Assembly (NCBI GenBank): GCA_016931515.1
Contig: JAFGEQ010000015.1
Span: 181,355-245,354, forward strand
Length of the DNA: 64,000 nt
Direction: 5' to 3'
Source: a candidate division CSSED10-310 bacterium
Lineage (GTDB): Bacteria > CSSED10-310
Shown here piece by piece: positions 1 to 7,747 of the stretch. How positions within the stretch are numbered: the first letter of the stretch is position 1; each line of letters begins with the position of its first letter. The notes under the pieces are model-generated. The model was not told where the DNA came from and ran no database searches. It was given only the letters and a program-made list of their open reading frames with translations. A program made the position numbers and the translations under genes.

Positions 1-1024
1 AACCCGGTATCCCCGGCGGTAGAACACCGGCGACTGGATATGCCAGACCTTCCTTGATGGCCAGACAGATTTTTTTGCGATCTACAGCGTAATTAAACGC
101 CTGACGCAGCTTTCTATTATTCTGGAACGGTGGCTTCGAATTATTGAAGCCGATATAATAAATTGAAAGGTAAGGCCATACACGGAAATCGTCCGGGTAC
201 CCATCCCTGACAGTTTGAATCTGACCGTTTGGAATTTGATCCAGGAGATCCAGACCTCCCGTTTTATATTCTTCAAAAGCAGTCGGAACGGATTCGATGA
301 TCCGGAATTTAATCACGTCGATGTCCGGCGACCATTGGTAATGTGCCGGGAATTTTCTCAGTGTAATTTCCACATCCTGTTTCCATTCCACGAATTGATA
401 AGGTCCGCATCCCACCGGATGGAGACTGAATTGGGGTCCGGCTTTGTCGCATACCTCCCTGGGAACAATTGAAGCAGCTTCCATACATAGTTGAGCAAGG
501 AAGGGTGCAAAGGGTTCCGTCAATTGAATGCGAATGGTATAGTCATCAAGAACTTCAATTCCCTTTACGGAATCCGCGTCGCGATTCATAAATGCCCGGG
601 CTCCAAGAATCGGGTCCAGCACAAAAGTTCTTCCAGACCGTGTCGCCGGATTCAAAGTCCGTTCGAAGCTGTAGCGAACATCCTCTGCCGTCACCGGTCG
701 ACCGTTATGAAACATGACATCCTGACGAAGATGGAAGATATAGGTATTACCGTCATCAGATATTTCCCATGACGACGCAACCGCCGGGATCACTTCGAGA
801 GACATCGGTTCAAACTGAACCAATCCGTCATTGATTTTCAGAATCACAGCACCAGACGTGGTATCTGTCGATAACGCGGGATCGAGCGTAGGCGGGTTCG
901 TTGCCAGGCGAAAACGAAACTCAACCGGCACGTCAGACACTTCCGAAGTGGTTACGGGTATCAACCATAACACATTTAATAAGAAAACCAGGATTGCCTT
1001 CAAGTTTTGCAGCGTCACACTCAT
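1..1024 (-). CDS. ABC transporter substrate-binding protein, family 5 (N-terminal part)
   Basis: I translated the complement directly: the frame is open from the ATG at 1024 to the window edge (341 codons), so the gene runs off the left end. It starts with a hydrophobic signal peptide (MSVTLQNLKAILVFLLNVLW) and continues with features of the oligopeptide/dipeptide-binding family SBP_bac_5: TNPPTLDPA near residue 45, then an R-Q-D-V-x-F-H-N-G-R-P-V-T-A-E-D-V segment, and later HPVGCGPYQF and LRQAFNYAVDRKKI, all at the expected spacing. An AGGTGG ribosome site lies 5 bases before the ATG. The likely role is binding a peptide or similar solute outside the cytoplasmic membrane for an ABC importer; permease and ATPase genes would lie outside the window. 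Substrate cannot be told. Family call is firm, specificity is not. Confidence 0.9.
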   Translation of the reverse strand, partial: MSVTLQNLKAILVFLLNVLWLIPVTTSEVSDVPVEFRFRLATNPPTLDPALSTDTTSGAVILKINDGLVQFEPMSLEVIPAVASSWEISDDGNTYIFHLRQDVMFHNGRPVTAEDVRYSFERTLNPATRSGRTFVLDPILGARAFMNRDADSVKGIEVLDDYTIRIQLTEPFAPFLAQLCMEAASIVPREVCDKAGPQFSLHPVGCGPYQFVEWKQDVEITLRKFPAHYQWSPDIDVIKFRIIESVPTAFEEYKTGGLDLLDQIPNGQIQTVRDGYPDDFRVWPYLSIYYIGFNNSKPPFQNNRKLRQAFNYAVDRKKICLAIKEGLAYPVAGVLPPGIPG

Positions 1025-1204
1025 CCACCTAATGTTGTTTCAGTTAATCCGAAATTCAGAGTAACAGTTTTTCCCGTAAAAATCAGCTATTCCATACAAA
1101 CAGTAGCATTTTAGTTGATCCTTAAGCGGTTGGATGTGAATCTTAGTTTTTGTAAACCGGATGCTACTGCGAAAGGCTATCGGTAGATAAAGAAACAAAC
1201 TGCA

Positions 1205-1232
1205 TTGCTTCTGAGACGAAGCTTGGTATATT
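1205..1232 (+). promoter_or_regulatory. Possible sigma70-type promoter, leaderless arrangement
   Basis: TTGCTT (1205-1210), a 16-base spacer and TATATT (1227-1232) precede the ATG at 1241 by only 8 bases. No ribosome site is visible before that ATG. If this is the promoter, transcription would begin at or next to the start codon. The -35 match is weak, so this remains a suggestion. Confidence 0.3.
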
Positions 1233-1240
1233 GATTTGTC

Positions 1241-2533
1241 ATGAAACTGGCGCTCATCGATCAGTCTTTTCATTGGCCACCCACCGGCGGTTCCTGGGTG
1301 GACCTCAGGGAAACAGCGATCCGTCTGAAAAAGCATGGCTTCGAACCCAAGATTTTCGTTCCGCACTGGGAGAGGTGGAATATTCCCGGAGGCCGGATAG
1401 ATATCGACCCGGGTATCCCCGTTGAAGTTCTCCCAATCCGGTCAAAACAATTCAATTTCCGGACATTACCTCGTATCTTTAAAAGTGCCGTAGACTCATG
1501 GAAACCTGATCGAATCATGATCGGAAATTCTTTTTACCTTGCTCCATATATCATCAGCCAATTCCCCGATAAACCGGTTTTCCTTCGGATTTACGCTTAT
1601 GAGTTTGTTTGTCCGAATTATATGAATCTCAGTAAATGTGATGTTTTTAACTGGTACCAAGAAAACCCATTCGGACACATCTGTCCAGGTAATGTGTTCT
1701 CTACACCTTGGGAATGCTGGCGATGCAGTCTTAGACGCATGGCCTGCACCCTGATGGGACATCGCAATCCGGTCGCCGTCGAATACTGGTCCAGTCTTGC
1801 CGCGCTTCCTTTCTTCAATAATCTGATCAGGAAATCCTTGAATTCTTTACAAGGCATTCTGGTGTACAATCCATTTATCCAGAATCTCTTGAAACCTCTG
1901 AAAACGAAGGTTCACGTTGTACCGGCTGGAATTGATACGGATAGATTTACACCGCGTACAAACCAGCGGTCTGGACCGATACGAATACTGCTTACGGGAA
2001 GGCTGGATGATCAACGCAAGGGTTATGACTCTTTCCGGCAATGCATACGCATTTTATCGGAAAGGCGTTCGGATTTCGAAGTATGGGTAACCGATCCCGG
2101 CTCGCTGTCGTCAGATCCCGGAATTCACAATGCCGGATGGACATCCTGGAACAATCTGCCTGATTTATACCGCTCCGCTGATATTGTAATCTGTCCGTCG
2201 ATCTGGCCGGAACCGTTCGGCATTACAGCGTTGGAGGCAATGTCCTCCGGCTTGCCGGTTATCGCCTCAAAAATCGGTGGATTCGAGTATTCTGTTGTCA
2301 ACGGCGTTACAGGTCTTCACTTTATTCCGGGCGACCCCAACGATATGGCCGAAAAAATCGATCTTCTTATTTCGAACCAACATCTTAGAGAACGGATGGG
2401 ACAAGCCGGCAGGGATAGAGTAGTCCATCACTTTCGATGGGACACGATTGTGGATCGATATACAGCACCCATTCTACAGGGGCAATCCCCGGACAAGGGA
2501 GACTGGATCAATCAAGAGCCTGTTATGTCCTAG
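1241..2533 (+). CDS. Glycosyltransferase family 4 protein (paralogue A)
   Basis: A 430-residue GT-B fold glycosyltransferase. The N-terminal Rossmann half starts MKLALIDQSFHWPPTGGSWV. The C-terminal half holds the GT4 sugar-nucleotide region with the E-x7-E pair at E324 and E332 (EPFGITALE) and a GLPVIAS stretch. Cysteines at 124, 148, 159 and 162 (CWRC) are conserved in the paralogue at 3002-4300; Cys-rich insertions of this kind are common in one GT4 subgroup. The likely role is transfer of a sugar from an NDP donor to a growing surface glycan at the cytoplasmic face of the membrane. It stands alone on the plus strand, divergent from the binding-protein gene and convergent with the Smr gene, whose stop lies one base away. 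Donor and acceptor cannot be told. Confidence 0.9.
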   Translation: MKLALIDQSFHWPPTGGSWVDLRETAIRLKKHGFEPKIFVPHWERWNIPGGRIDIDPGIPVEVLPIRSKQFNFRTLPRIFKSAVDSWKPDRIMIGNSFYLAPYIISQFPDKPVFLRIYAYEFVCPNYMNLSKCDVFNWYQENPFGHICPGNVFSTPWECWRCSLRRMACTLMGHRNPVAVEYWSSLAALPFFNNLIRKSLNSLQGILVYNPFIQNLLKPLKTKVHVVPAGIDTDRFTPRTNQRSGPIRILLTGRLDDQRKGYDSFRQCIRILSERRSDFEVWVTDPGSLSSDPGIHNAGWTSWNNLPDLYRSADIVICPSIWPEPFGITALEAMSSGLPVIASKIGGFEYSVVNGVTGLHFIPGDPNDMAEKIDLLISNQHLRERMGQAGRDRVVHHFRWDTIVDRYTAPILQGQSPDKGDWINQEPVMS

Positions 2534-2534
2534 A

Positions 2535-3005
2535 TCAATGCTGTTTCAAATACGCGATCGTTGCCCCCCATCCTCCATCTTCCTGAGCTGCATCACGAAA
2601 TCGTTCGACGAATGGTTGTCGATTCAGACATGATTGCACAATCCGGCGCTGAACACCTCGTCCCTTGCCGTGAATAATCCGGACTTGCCTAAATCCTTTT
2701 TCCCAGGCTGCCTCCAGATATGCATCCAACACGTCAGCCGTTTCATCCGGTGCATACGTATGAAGATCAATGAATTCCTCTATCGGAACAGCAACTGCAG
2801 CCCCTTCAAATGGATCATGCCATTGTGAGTAATCTGACTCATGTGTATCGGATTGATTTCCATTATCATCGACTCCAAGACCCGATTTATAATAATCATC
2901 TATCTCAGATATCTCAGCATTTGTTTGATGCGAATGTTTTCTTTTATTTGCAGGAAAGAAGATGCACCAAATGTGGTCGAGAAGCAATGCAAACCGGGTC
3001 TTCAT
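2535..3005 (-). CDS. Smr-domain protein
   Basis: A 156-residue protein whose last ~80 residues form an Smr (small MutS-related) domain. Visible signatures are IDLHTYAPDET (the D-L-H motif), VRIIHGKGRGVQRR (the H-G-K-G motif) and the closing GGWGATIAYLK. The first ~70 residues are polar, low in complexity and probably flexible. Stand-alone Smr domains have been linked to nucleic-acid nicking and, in several bacteria, to rescue of collided ribosomes. The ATG overlaps the stop of the upstream GT4 gene by four bases (ATGA), so it is the last gene of the minus-strand operon. Domain call is firm; target is unknown. Confidence 0.88.
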   Translation of the reverse strand: MKTRFALLLDHIWCIFFPANKRKHSHQTNAEISEIDDYYKSGLGVDDNGNQSDTHESDYSQWHDPFEGAAVAVPIEEFIDLHTYAPDETADVLDAYLEAAWEKGFRQVRIIHGKGRGVQRRIVQSCLNRQPFVERFRDAAQEDGGWGATIAYLKQH

Positions 3006-4300
3006 CCGGTGAGTCCGGGCTGATCCAGCCAGCTTGAAGAAGTGGAAATATGCCCGGAGAGAATGGGCCCTGTGATCCTATCTACGATTGTATCCCAATT
3101 AAACAGCGATTCGACTCGATGACGACCTTGTGTTCCCATGTTGTACGCCAGCAGTGGATCTCCCAAAAGCCGTTCAATGCATGCTGCCAGACCTGCCATA
3201 TCGCCAACAGGAAATAAATATCCGGTTTCCCCGTCGACCACCGTACTTTTCATACCCCCGACTTCGGATGCGATCACAGGAACCCCGCAAGACATGGATT
3301 CAAGAGGAATAATCCCGAATGGTTCCGGCCAGATCGACGGGCATACGACAATGTCAACAGACTGATACAATAATGGCAACTGATCCGAATCTATCCAGCC
3401 GATTGAGCGAACCAGAGGATGTAAAAACTCGGGACGGGGATCCGTAACCAGGGCGTCGAATTGCAGGCCTTTCTTCGACAAAATCTCCAAAGCTCCAGCA
3501 AAGATGCGGAAGCCTTTTCGCGGGTCATCCGCTCTTCCCGGCAACAGGATCCGTGGTTTTGAATTCGGAATCCTGTCCACTGGTCTGAATCGATCGCTGT
3601 CGACTCCGGCTGGAACAACATGGACCGGTGGTCCATACGGCAAAAAAAGATCGCGTATGAATGGATTATATACAATAATGCCATTCAGCTGACTCAGGGA
3701 TGTCCGAACCTTTCGGTGATATCCGGGCAGGAATGCCAGACTTGTAAAATATTCAAATGCCACTTCATTCAGACGGGGTCCGACAAGAGTTGGGAGCATT
3801 CGGCGCAAACCACAGAGCCAGCAGGTGAGCGGTGATTTCGGCAGAGAGGTTCCGCAGAGTATACCGGATGGATTCCTCCGATCCATTTTAAACACATTGC
3901 CGCGGCTCATCCCCATGTAGTTTATACACACCATTTCATGAGCATAAACCCGTAAAAACAATGACGCAGATCCTATCAGCCGGGTTATCAGATGAGGAGC
4001 GAGAAAAAAAGTATTGCCGACAACAATCGTATCGGGGTTCCAGTATCTCACTTCCCTTTCAATCAATTCCGGAGCAGTCCGATGGTTGAACTGGCGCAAA
4101 GTCATCGGAATCAGCGTAACAGGAACTCCCGGATCCTGGCTGATTGATCCGCCTGGAATATGCCATCGATCCAGTCTGGGCGTGAATATCCTCACATCAT
4201 TGCCGGCTCTTTGAAGCCGGAAAGCTGTTTCCCGGAGATCCACCCAGGAACCTCCCCTTGGAGGCCAATGAAATGACTGGTCGACAAAGGCGATTTTCAC
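3002..4300 (-). CDS. Glycosyltransferase family 4 protein (paralogue B)
   Basis: A 432-residue GT-B glycosyltransferase closely related to the protein at 1241-2533: both begin DQSFHWPPxGGSWVDLRETA and both keep PSIWPEPFGI, the E-x7-E pair, four cysteines (including CWLC here) and similar C-termini (GPIL then W-L/I-x-Q). The start codon is GTG and overlaps the TGA of the upstream GT4 gene (GTGA), which implies translational coupling; the stop overlaps the Smr start in the same way. The pair A and B point toward each other around Smr, which suggests an inverted duplication. Its likely role is a sugar-transfer step in the same glycan pathway as its neighbours. Confidence 0.9.
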   Translation of the reverse strand: MKIAFVDQSFHWPPRGGSWVDLRETAFRLQRAGNDVRIFTPRLDRWHIPGGSISQDPGVPVTLIPMTLRQFNHRTAPELIEREVRYWNPDTIVVGNTFFLAPHLITRLIGSASLFLRVYAHEMVCINYMGMSRGNVFKMDRRNPSGILCGTSLPKSPLTCWLCGLRRMLPTLVGPRLNEVAFEYFTSLAFLPGYHRKVRTSLSQLNGIIVYNPFIRDLFLPYGPPVHVVPAGVDSDRFRPVDRIPNSKPRILLPGRADDPRKGFRIFAGALEILSKKGLQFDALVTDPRPEFLHPLVRSIGWIDSDQLPLLYQSVDIVVCPSIWPEPFGIIPLESMSCGVPVIASEVGGMKSTVVDGETGYLFPVGDMAGLAACIERLLGDPLLAYNMGTQGRHRVESLFNWDTIVDRITGPILSGHISTSSSWLDQPGLTG

Positions 4301-5421
4301 CTGCAGCCACCCAGATGCTGATATACCTGAACCAATTTTTGAATATGTTCTTTTGATGAAAATCTTTCAGCCAAGACATTCCGACCGCGAATACCCATCT
4401 GTTCTGCCATGTCAGATCGCTCGAGCAAATATGTCACACGATTAGCAAACATATCCATGTCATCCGGCTTGATGACAAACCCAGTTTCTTCGTTTCGAAG
4501 CCATTCACTGATTCCGCCCACATCGAAGGCAATGACAGGACGGGCTGCGCCCATCGCTTCGAGACCGACAATCCCGAAAGGTTCCGGATATGTGCTTGGG
4601 AAAACGACCAGACGACTCCAGCAGTAATGCTGAATAAGCTCACTGGAAGGCAGCGAACCCAGAAACTCAACATTGATCCCGCGATCGAACGCGATTGTTT
4701 CAAGGCGACGCCGTTCCGGCCCATCGCCGGCTATTCTCAGCTGGAACGGTATTGTAACTCGCGAAAGAATGTCGAACAATTTTTCAAATCCCTTACCTTT
4801 TACCAGGCGTCCCGCTGTAAAAATTCGCTTTTCGGCAGGGAGGGGCGGAGGGTTATCCGAGGGAGGGTCGTAGAAGTACGGGACAACATCCAGTTGCACT
4901 GACGCCGGCAGGATCGGGCGGATCATTCTCTCCATGTAATGGCTCATGACCCAGACGACCGGAAAACGGCGTAAAACGCTGACAGCGCTGCGATCTGCCA
5001 TGAAGCGGTAGAGTGATGAAGGGTTGAGCGAAAAGCAACCGTGCCGAAAACAATGAACCGATAGAGACCGGTCGCATATTTTTCCGGTATCCGGCTGAAT
5101 TCTCAAGGGAGTGCAGAACGGTCGGAATTCATGGATGCTCTTCAGGCACGGCTTGATCTTGATCAAGAACTGCAGAATTTTAAAATTGTTAATGTTATGC
5201 ACGTGAATGACATCGGGAGAGAACTGTCTGATATAAGTGGCTAATTTTGAGATATTATAGCGTGTATTACTCAGTGCCTGGAGAGGGTGGTTGCCGGGGT
5301 TGAATTTCTGGATGAACAGACCGTTATTATATCCAAGCGAATCCAGGGCATTTATAACCCTGCTGATGTAGGTTTCCGTTCCGCCACCTTCAGATGAATT
5401 GTTTATATGAAGAATTTTCAC
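4297..5421 (-). CDS. Glycosyltransferase family 4 protein
   Basis: A 374-residue GT4 enzyme. It opens MKILHINNSSEGGGTETYIS, the usual first beta strand and glycine-rich loop of the family, has a middle Cys cluster (FCTPLRI, GKIC, HCFRHGC) and a C-terminal half with FTAGRLVKGKGFEKL, YPEPFGIVGLEAMGAARPVI and the E-x7-E pair. The start is GTG at 5421, 75 bases after the epimerase stop. The 3' end overlaps the next GT4 gene by four bases. It is more distant from paralogues A and B than they are from each other. The role is inferred to be a sugar-transfer step in surface polysaccharide or glycolipid assembly. Confidence 0.9.
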   Translation of the reverse strand: MKILHINNSSEGGGTETYISRVINALDSLGYNNGLFIQKFNPGNHPLQALSNTRYNISKLATYIRQFSPDVIHVHNINNFKILQFLIKIKPCLKSIHEFRPFCTPLRIQPDTGKICDRSLSVHCFRHGCFSLNPSSLYRFMADRSAVSVLRRFPVVWVMSHYMERMIRPILPASVQLDVVPYFYDPPSDNPPPLPAEKRIFTAGRLVKGKGFEKLFDILSRVTIPFQLRIAGDGPERRRLETIAFDRGINVEFLGSLPSSELIQHYCWSRLVVFPSTYPEPFGIVGLEAMGAARPVIAFDVGGISEWLRNEETGFVIKPDDMDMFANRVTYLLERSDMAEQMGIRGRNVLAERFSSKEHIQKLVQVYQHLGGCR

Positions 5422-5496
5422 GAATTAACATCTTTCATTACCGTCGGGGATCCCTCCGATATCCGGATCATCGTTGAGTGTAGGCACGGCGTCGAA

Positions 5497-6486
5497 TCAA
5501 GTCAAACGTATGTCTTTCGTGCAATCGTTATCGGAAGTTCCGGCTTCTTTTTCCTTATGAGAGACCAATGATTTCAAAGCGCTATCAATATCCGGGTACC
5601 CGAATTCGAAATTTTCGGCGTTGAGATGTCGGGGGGACACATGCTGTGAAGCCAGAACCAACTCGTCAACCATGCCGTCAAGCATTATTCTGAGAAGGCG
5701 GACAGGTGGAGCAGGAATTAATCGACGGTGTAACAGAGTCGCCAGTTTTTTCATATATTCACGACTCCGGACAGGAACCGGAGCTACGGCATTAAAAACT
5801 CCGTGCATTTTCTCATTGTTAACCATCATACTGATGATCTTCACCGCGTCATCGATGTGGATCCACGACATCCAGTTGGAGCCTGGGCCGATCACGCTAC
5901 CCAGGTAATGTCTTACGAGACATGCGGTGGTCCGGTGCAAGCCACCGCCCCTTCCGAGAACAACACCAAAGCGAAGTATGACAATGCGGGTATCAACCTC
6001 TATCTGAAGGGATTCCAGAGCTGCTTCCCACTGACGAACGACTTCGGCCAGGAAACCTTCTCCGGATGGTGTGTTTTCATCTGCATTTATCGGTGTTCGC
6101 GTTCCATAGAAGCCGACAGCCGATGCCTGTATCAGGCAAAGAGGTGGTTTTGCTGCGGAGGATATCGCCGCTGCGATGGCCTGAGTGCAGCGGACCCGAC
6201 TATCCAGAATCGACCTGCGAACAGCTTGGGTCCACCGACCGGACGCTAAATTTCTTCCGGACAGGTTGATTACTGCATCGGCACCGTTTATGGCATAATG
6301 CCAGCCTGTCGAGTTGTCCGACCACTCCATCATTTTAACACGACTGAAAAGTTCATCGTCTTTGTATTTACGCGGATTTCTACTCAATACTGTAACGGCG
6401 GCACCTTCTTCCAGGAACCGATGTACCAGCGACCGACCTATGAACCCGGTTCCGCCCGTTATTACAATTTGCTTCCCTTCAGACAA
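5497..6486 (-). CDS. TIGR01777-family NAD(P)-dependent epimerase/dehydratase
   Basis: A 329-residue short-chain dehydrogenase-like protein. The N-terminal nucleotide-binding motif is GGTGFIG (residues 11-17). AVINLSGRNL, SAVGFYGTR and WMSWIHIDD are characteristic of the YfcH/TIGR01777 group, and the DUF1731-type C-terminal part (near SPRHLNAENFEFGYPDIDSA) is present. The family's substrate is not well established. The start is TTG, with AAGGA eight bases upstream. It follows cinA by 13 bases and precedes the GT4 genes, so it shares their operon; conservation of the family suggests a general metabolic role rather than a dedicated sugar-epimerase role. Confidence 0.88.
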   Translation of the reverse strand: MSEGKQIVITGGTGFIGRSLVHRFLEEGAAVTVLSRNPRKYKDDELFSRVKMMEWSDNSTGWHYAINGADAVINLSGRNLASGRWTQAVRRSILDSRVRCTQAIAAAISSAAKPPLCLIQASAVGFYGTRTPINADENTPSGEGFLAEVVRQWEAALESLQIEVDTRIVILRFGVVLGRGGGLHRTTACLVRHYLGSVIGPGSNWMSWIHIDDAVKIISMMVNNEKMHGVFNAVAPVPVRSREYMKKLATLLHRRLIPAPPVRLLRIMLDGMVDELVLASQHVSPRHLNAENFEFGYPDIDSALKSLVSHKEKEAGTSDNDCTKDIRLT

Positions 6487-6499
6487 TGTGTAATTCCTT

Positions 6500-7747
6500 C
6501 TATGCAGTTGAATTTTTCAGCAACTTTCTCCGCAGCAGGTTGAGAGCAGCCTGTGCAAATCGCTGCTTGTTCATTTCCCGGTTGATATTAAACATGACTC
6601 GATCGGAAACAATACCCTGAGGACCCGCGACTGCAATAAAAGCCAGACCGACGGGCTTGGACGGTGTTCCACCGCCGGGTCCTGCGATACCGGTAGTGGA
6701 TACGCCAAAATCAGTTTTCATAGCATCTCTGATACCGGCAGCCATCGCTTCTGCAACTTCAACACTCACTGCTCCTGCCTTGTCCAGTAACGTTTCAGGC
6801 ACTCCAAGGATTTTTTCCTTGATCTCGTTACTGTAACTGACGATACCGCCCATAAAATATCTCGAACTTCCCGGAACGCTTGTCAGACGGTCCGCCAGCA
6901 GACCCCCGGTACAACTTTCCGCTACGGATACCGTGTATCCTCTGCTGGATAGTTCACGTCCCAGAATCTCCTCAAGTGTGTCTTCACCCACGGCCACAAT
7001 CCACTCACCGATATCCTCCTGCGTCATCGAGAGAGCAGAGTTCATTCTTATCCGCGCGTCATCCGGATCGAGACTTCTAACAGTCAGGCGGAGTTCGACT
7101 CCGGTAACCTTCGGCAGAACAGCTACATCGGCCAACGCTCTCACATCATTCAGTCTTTTAAAAACTGTAACGAGTTTGGATTCTATGATACCGGTTGTCT
7201 TTATTTTCCGGATCAGAATTGTGTCATCACCTGTGAGTGTTCTGATATATGGAACAACGGAATCGGTCATCATCCGCTCCATTTCAAAAGGAACACCGGG
7301 CATGGCGATGAGAACTTTTCCGGCTCGCTGAAATCGGATCCCGAATGCAGATCCAAGTTCGTTTCGAATCAACTCCGCACCGGTAGGGATAAGTCCCTGA
7401 TTTCGGACGATATCCGGCATTTCCATACCTCTTGCATCAAATCGGGACTTTATTTCATCGACAATTTCCGTATGGAACGTGTAATCGACTCCGAAGAATC
7501 GGCATAAAGCATCCTTGGTAATATCATCATGAGTGGGTCCGAGACCGCCGGTTGTCAGAACTAGGTCTACGCGATTCCATGCGGCTTCCAAAGCACTCTG
7601 CATCCGTTCCAGGTTGTCTCCTACCGATGTCAACCATTGAACATCCACATTGATTTCCGACATTAGCCGCCCGATGAAGGCAGCATTGTTATTCACGGTC
7701 TGCCCGACAAGTAACTCATCTCCGATGGACACGATTTCAGCTTTCAT
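6500..7747 (-). CDS. cinA: CinA family protein (molybdopterin-binding-like plus NMN deamidase domain)
   Basis: I place the start at the ATG at 7747 (MKAEIVSIGDELLVGQ), not at the longer frame opening, because family homology begins there; this gives 415 residues, the usual CinA length. The N-terminal MoCF-like domain (about 1-170) has GDELLVGQTVNNN and TTGGLGPTHDDIT. The C-terminal CinA domain has VAESCTGGLLADRL and GPGGGTPSKPVG, the region associated with nicotinamide mononucleotide deamidation. In characterised members the two domains recycle pyridine nucleotides (ADP-ribose pyrophosphatase and NMN amidohydrolase). The start overlaps the 3' end of the asparagine-synthase-like gene by 11 bases, so translation is probably coupled. 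Confidence 0.93.
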   Translation of the reverse strand: MKAEIVSIGDELLVGQTVNNNAAFIGRLMSEINVDVQWLTSVGDNLERMQSALEAAWNRVDLVLTTGGLGPTHDDITKDALCRFFGVDYTFHTEIVDEIKSRFDARGMEMPDIVRNQGLIPTGAELIRNELGSAFGIRFQRAGKVLIAMPGVPFEMERMMTDSVVPYIRTLTGDDTILIRKIKTTGIIESKLVTVFKRLNDVRALADVAVLPKVTGVELRLTVRSLDPDDARIRMNSALSMTQEDIGEWIVAVGEDTLEEILGRELSSRGYTVSVAESCTGGLLADRLTSVPGSSRYFMGGIVSYSNEIKEKILGVPETLLDKAGAVSVEVAEAMAAGIRDAMKTDFGVSTTGIAGPGGGTPSKPVGLAFIAVAGPQGIVSDRVMFNINREMNKQRFAQAALNLLRRKLLKNSTA

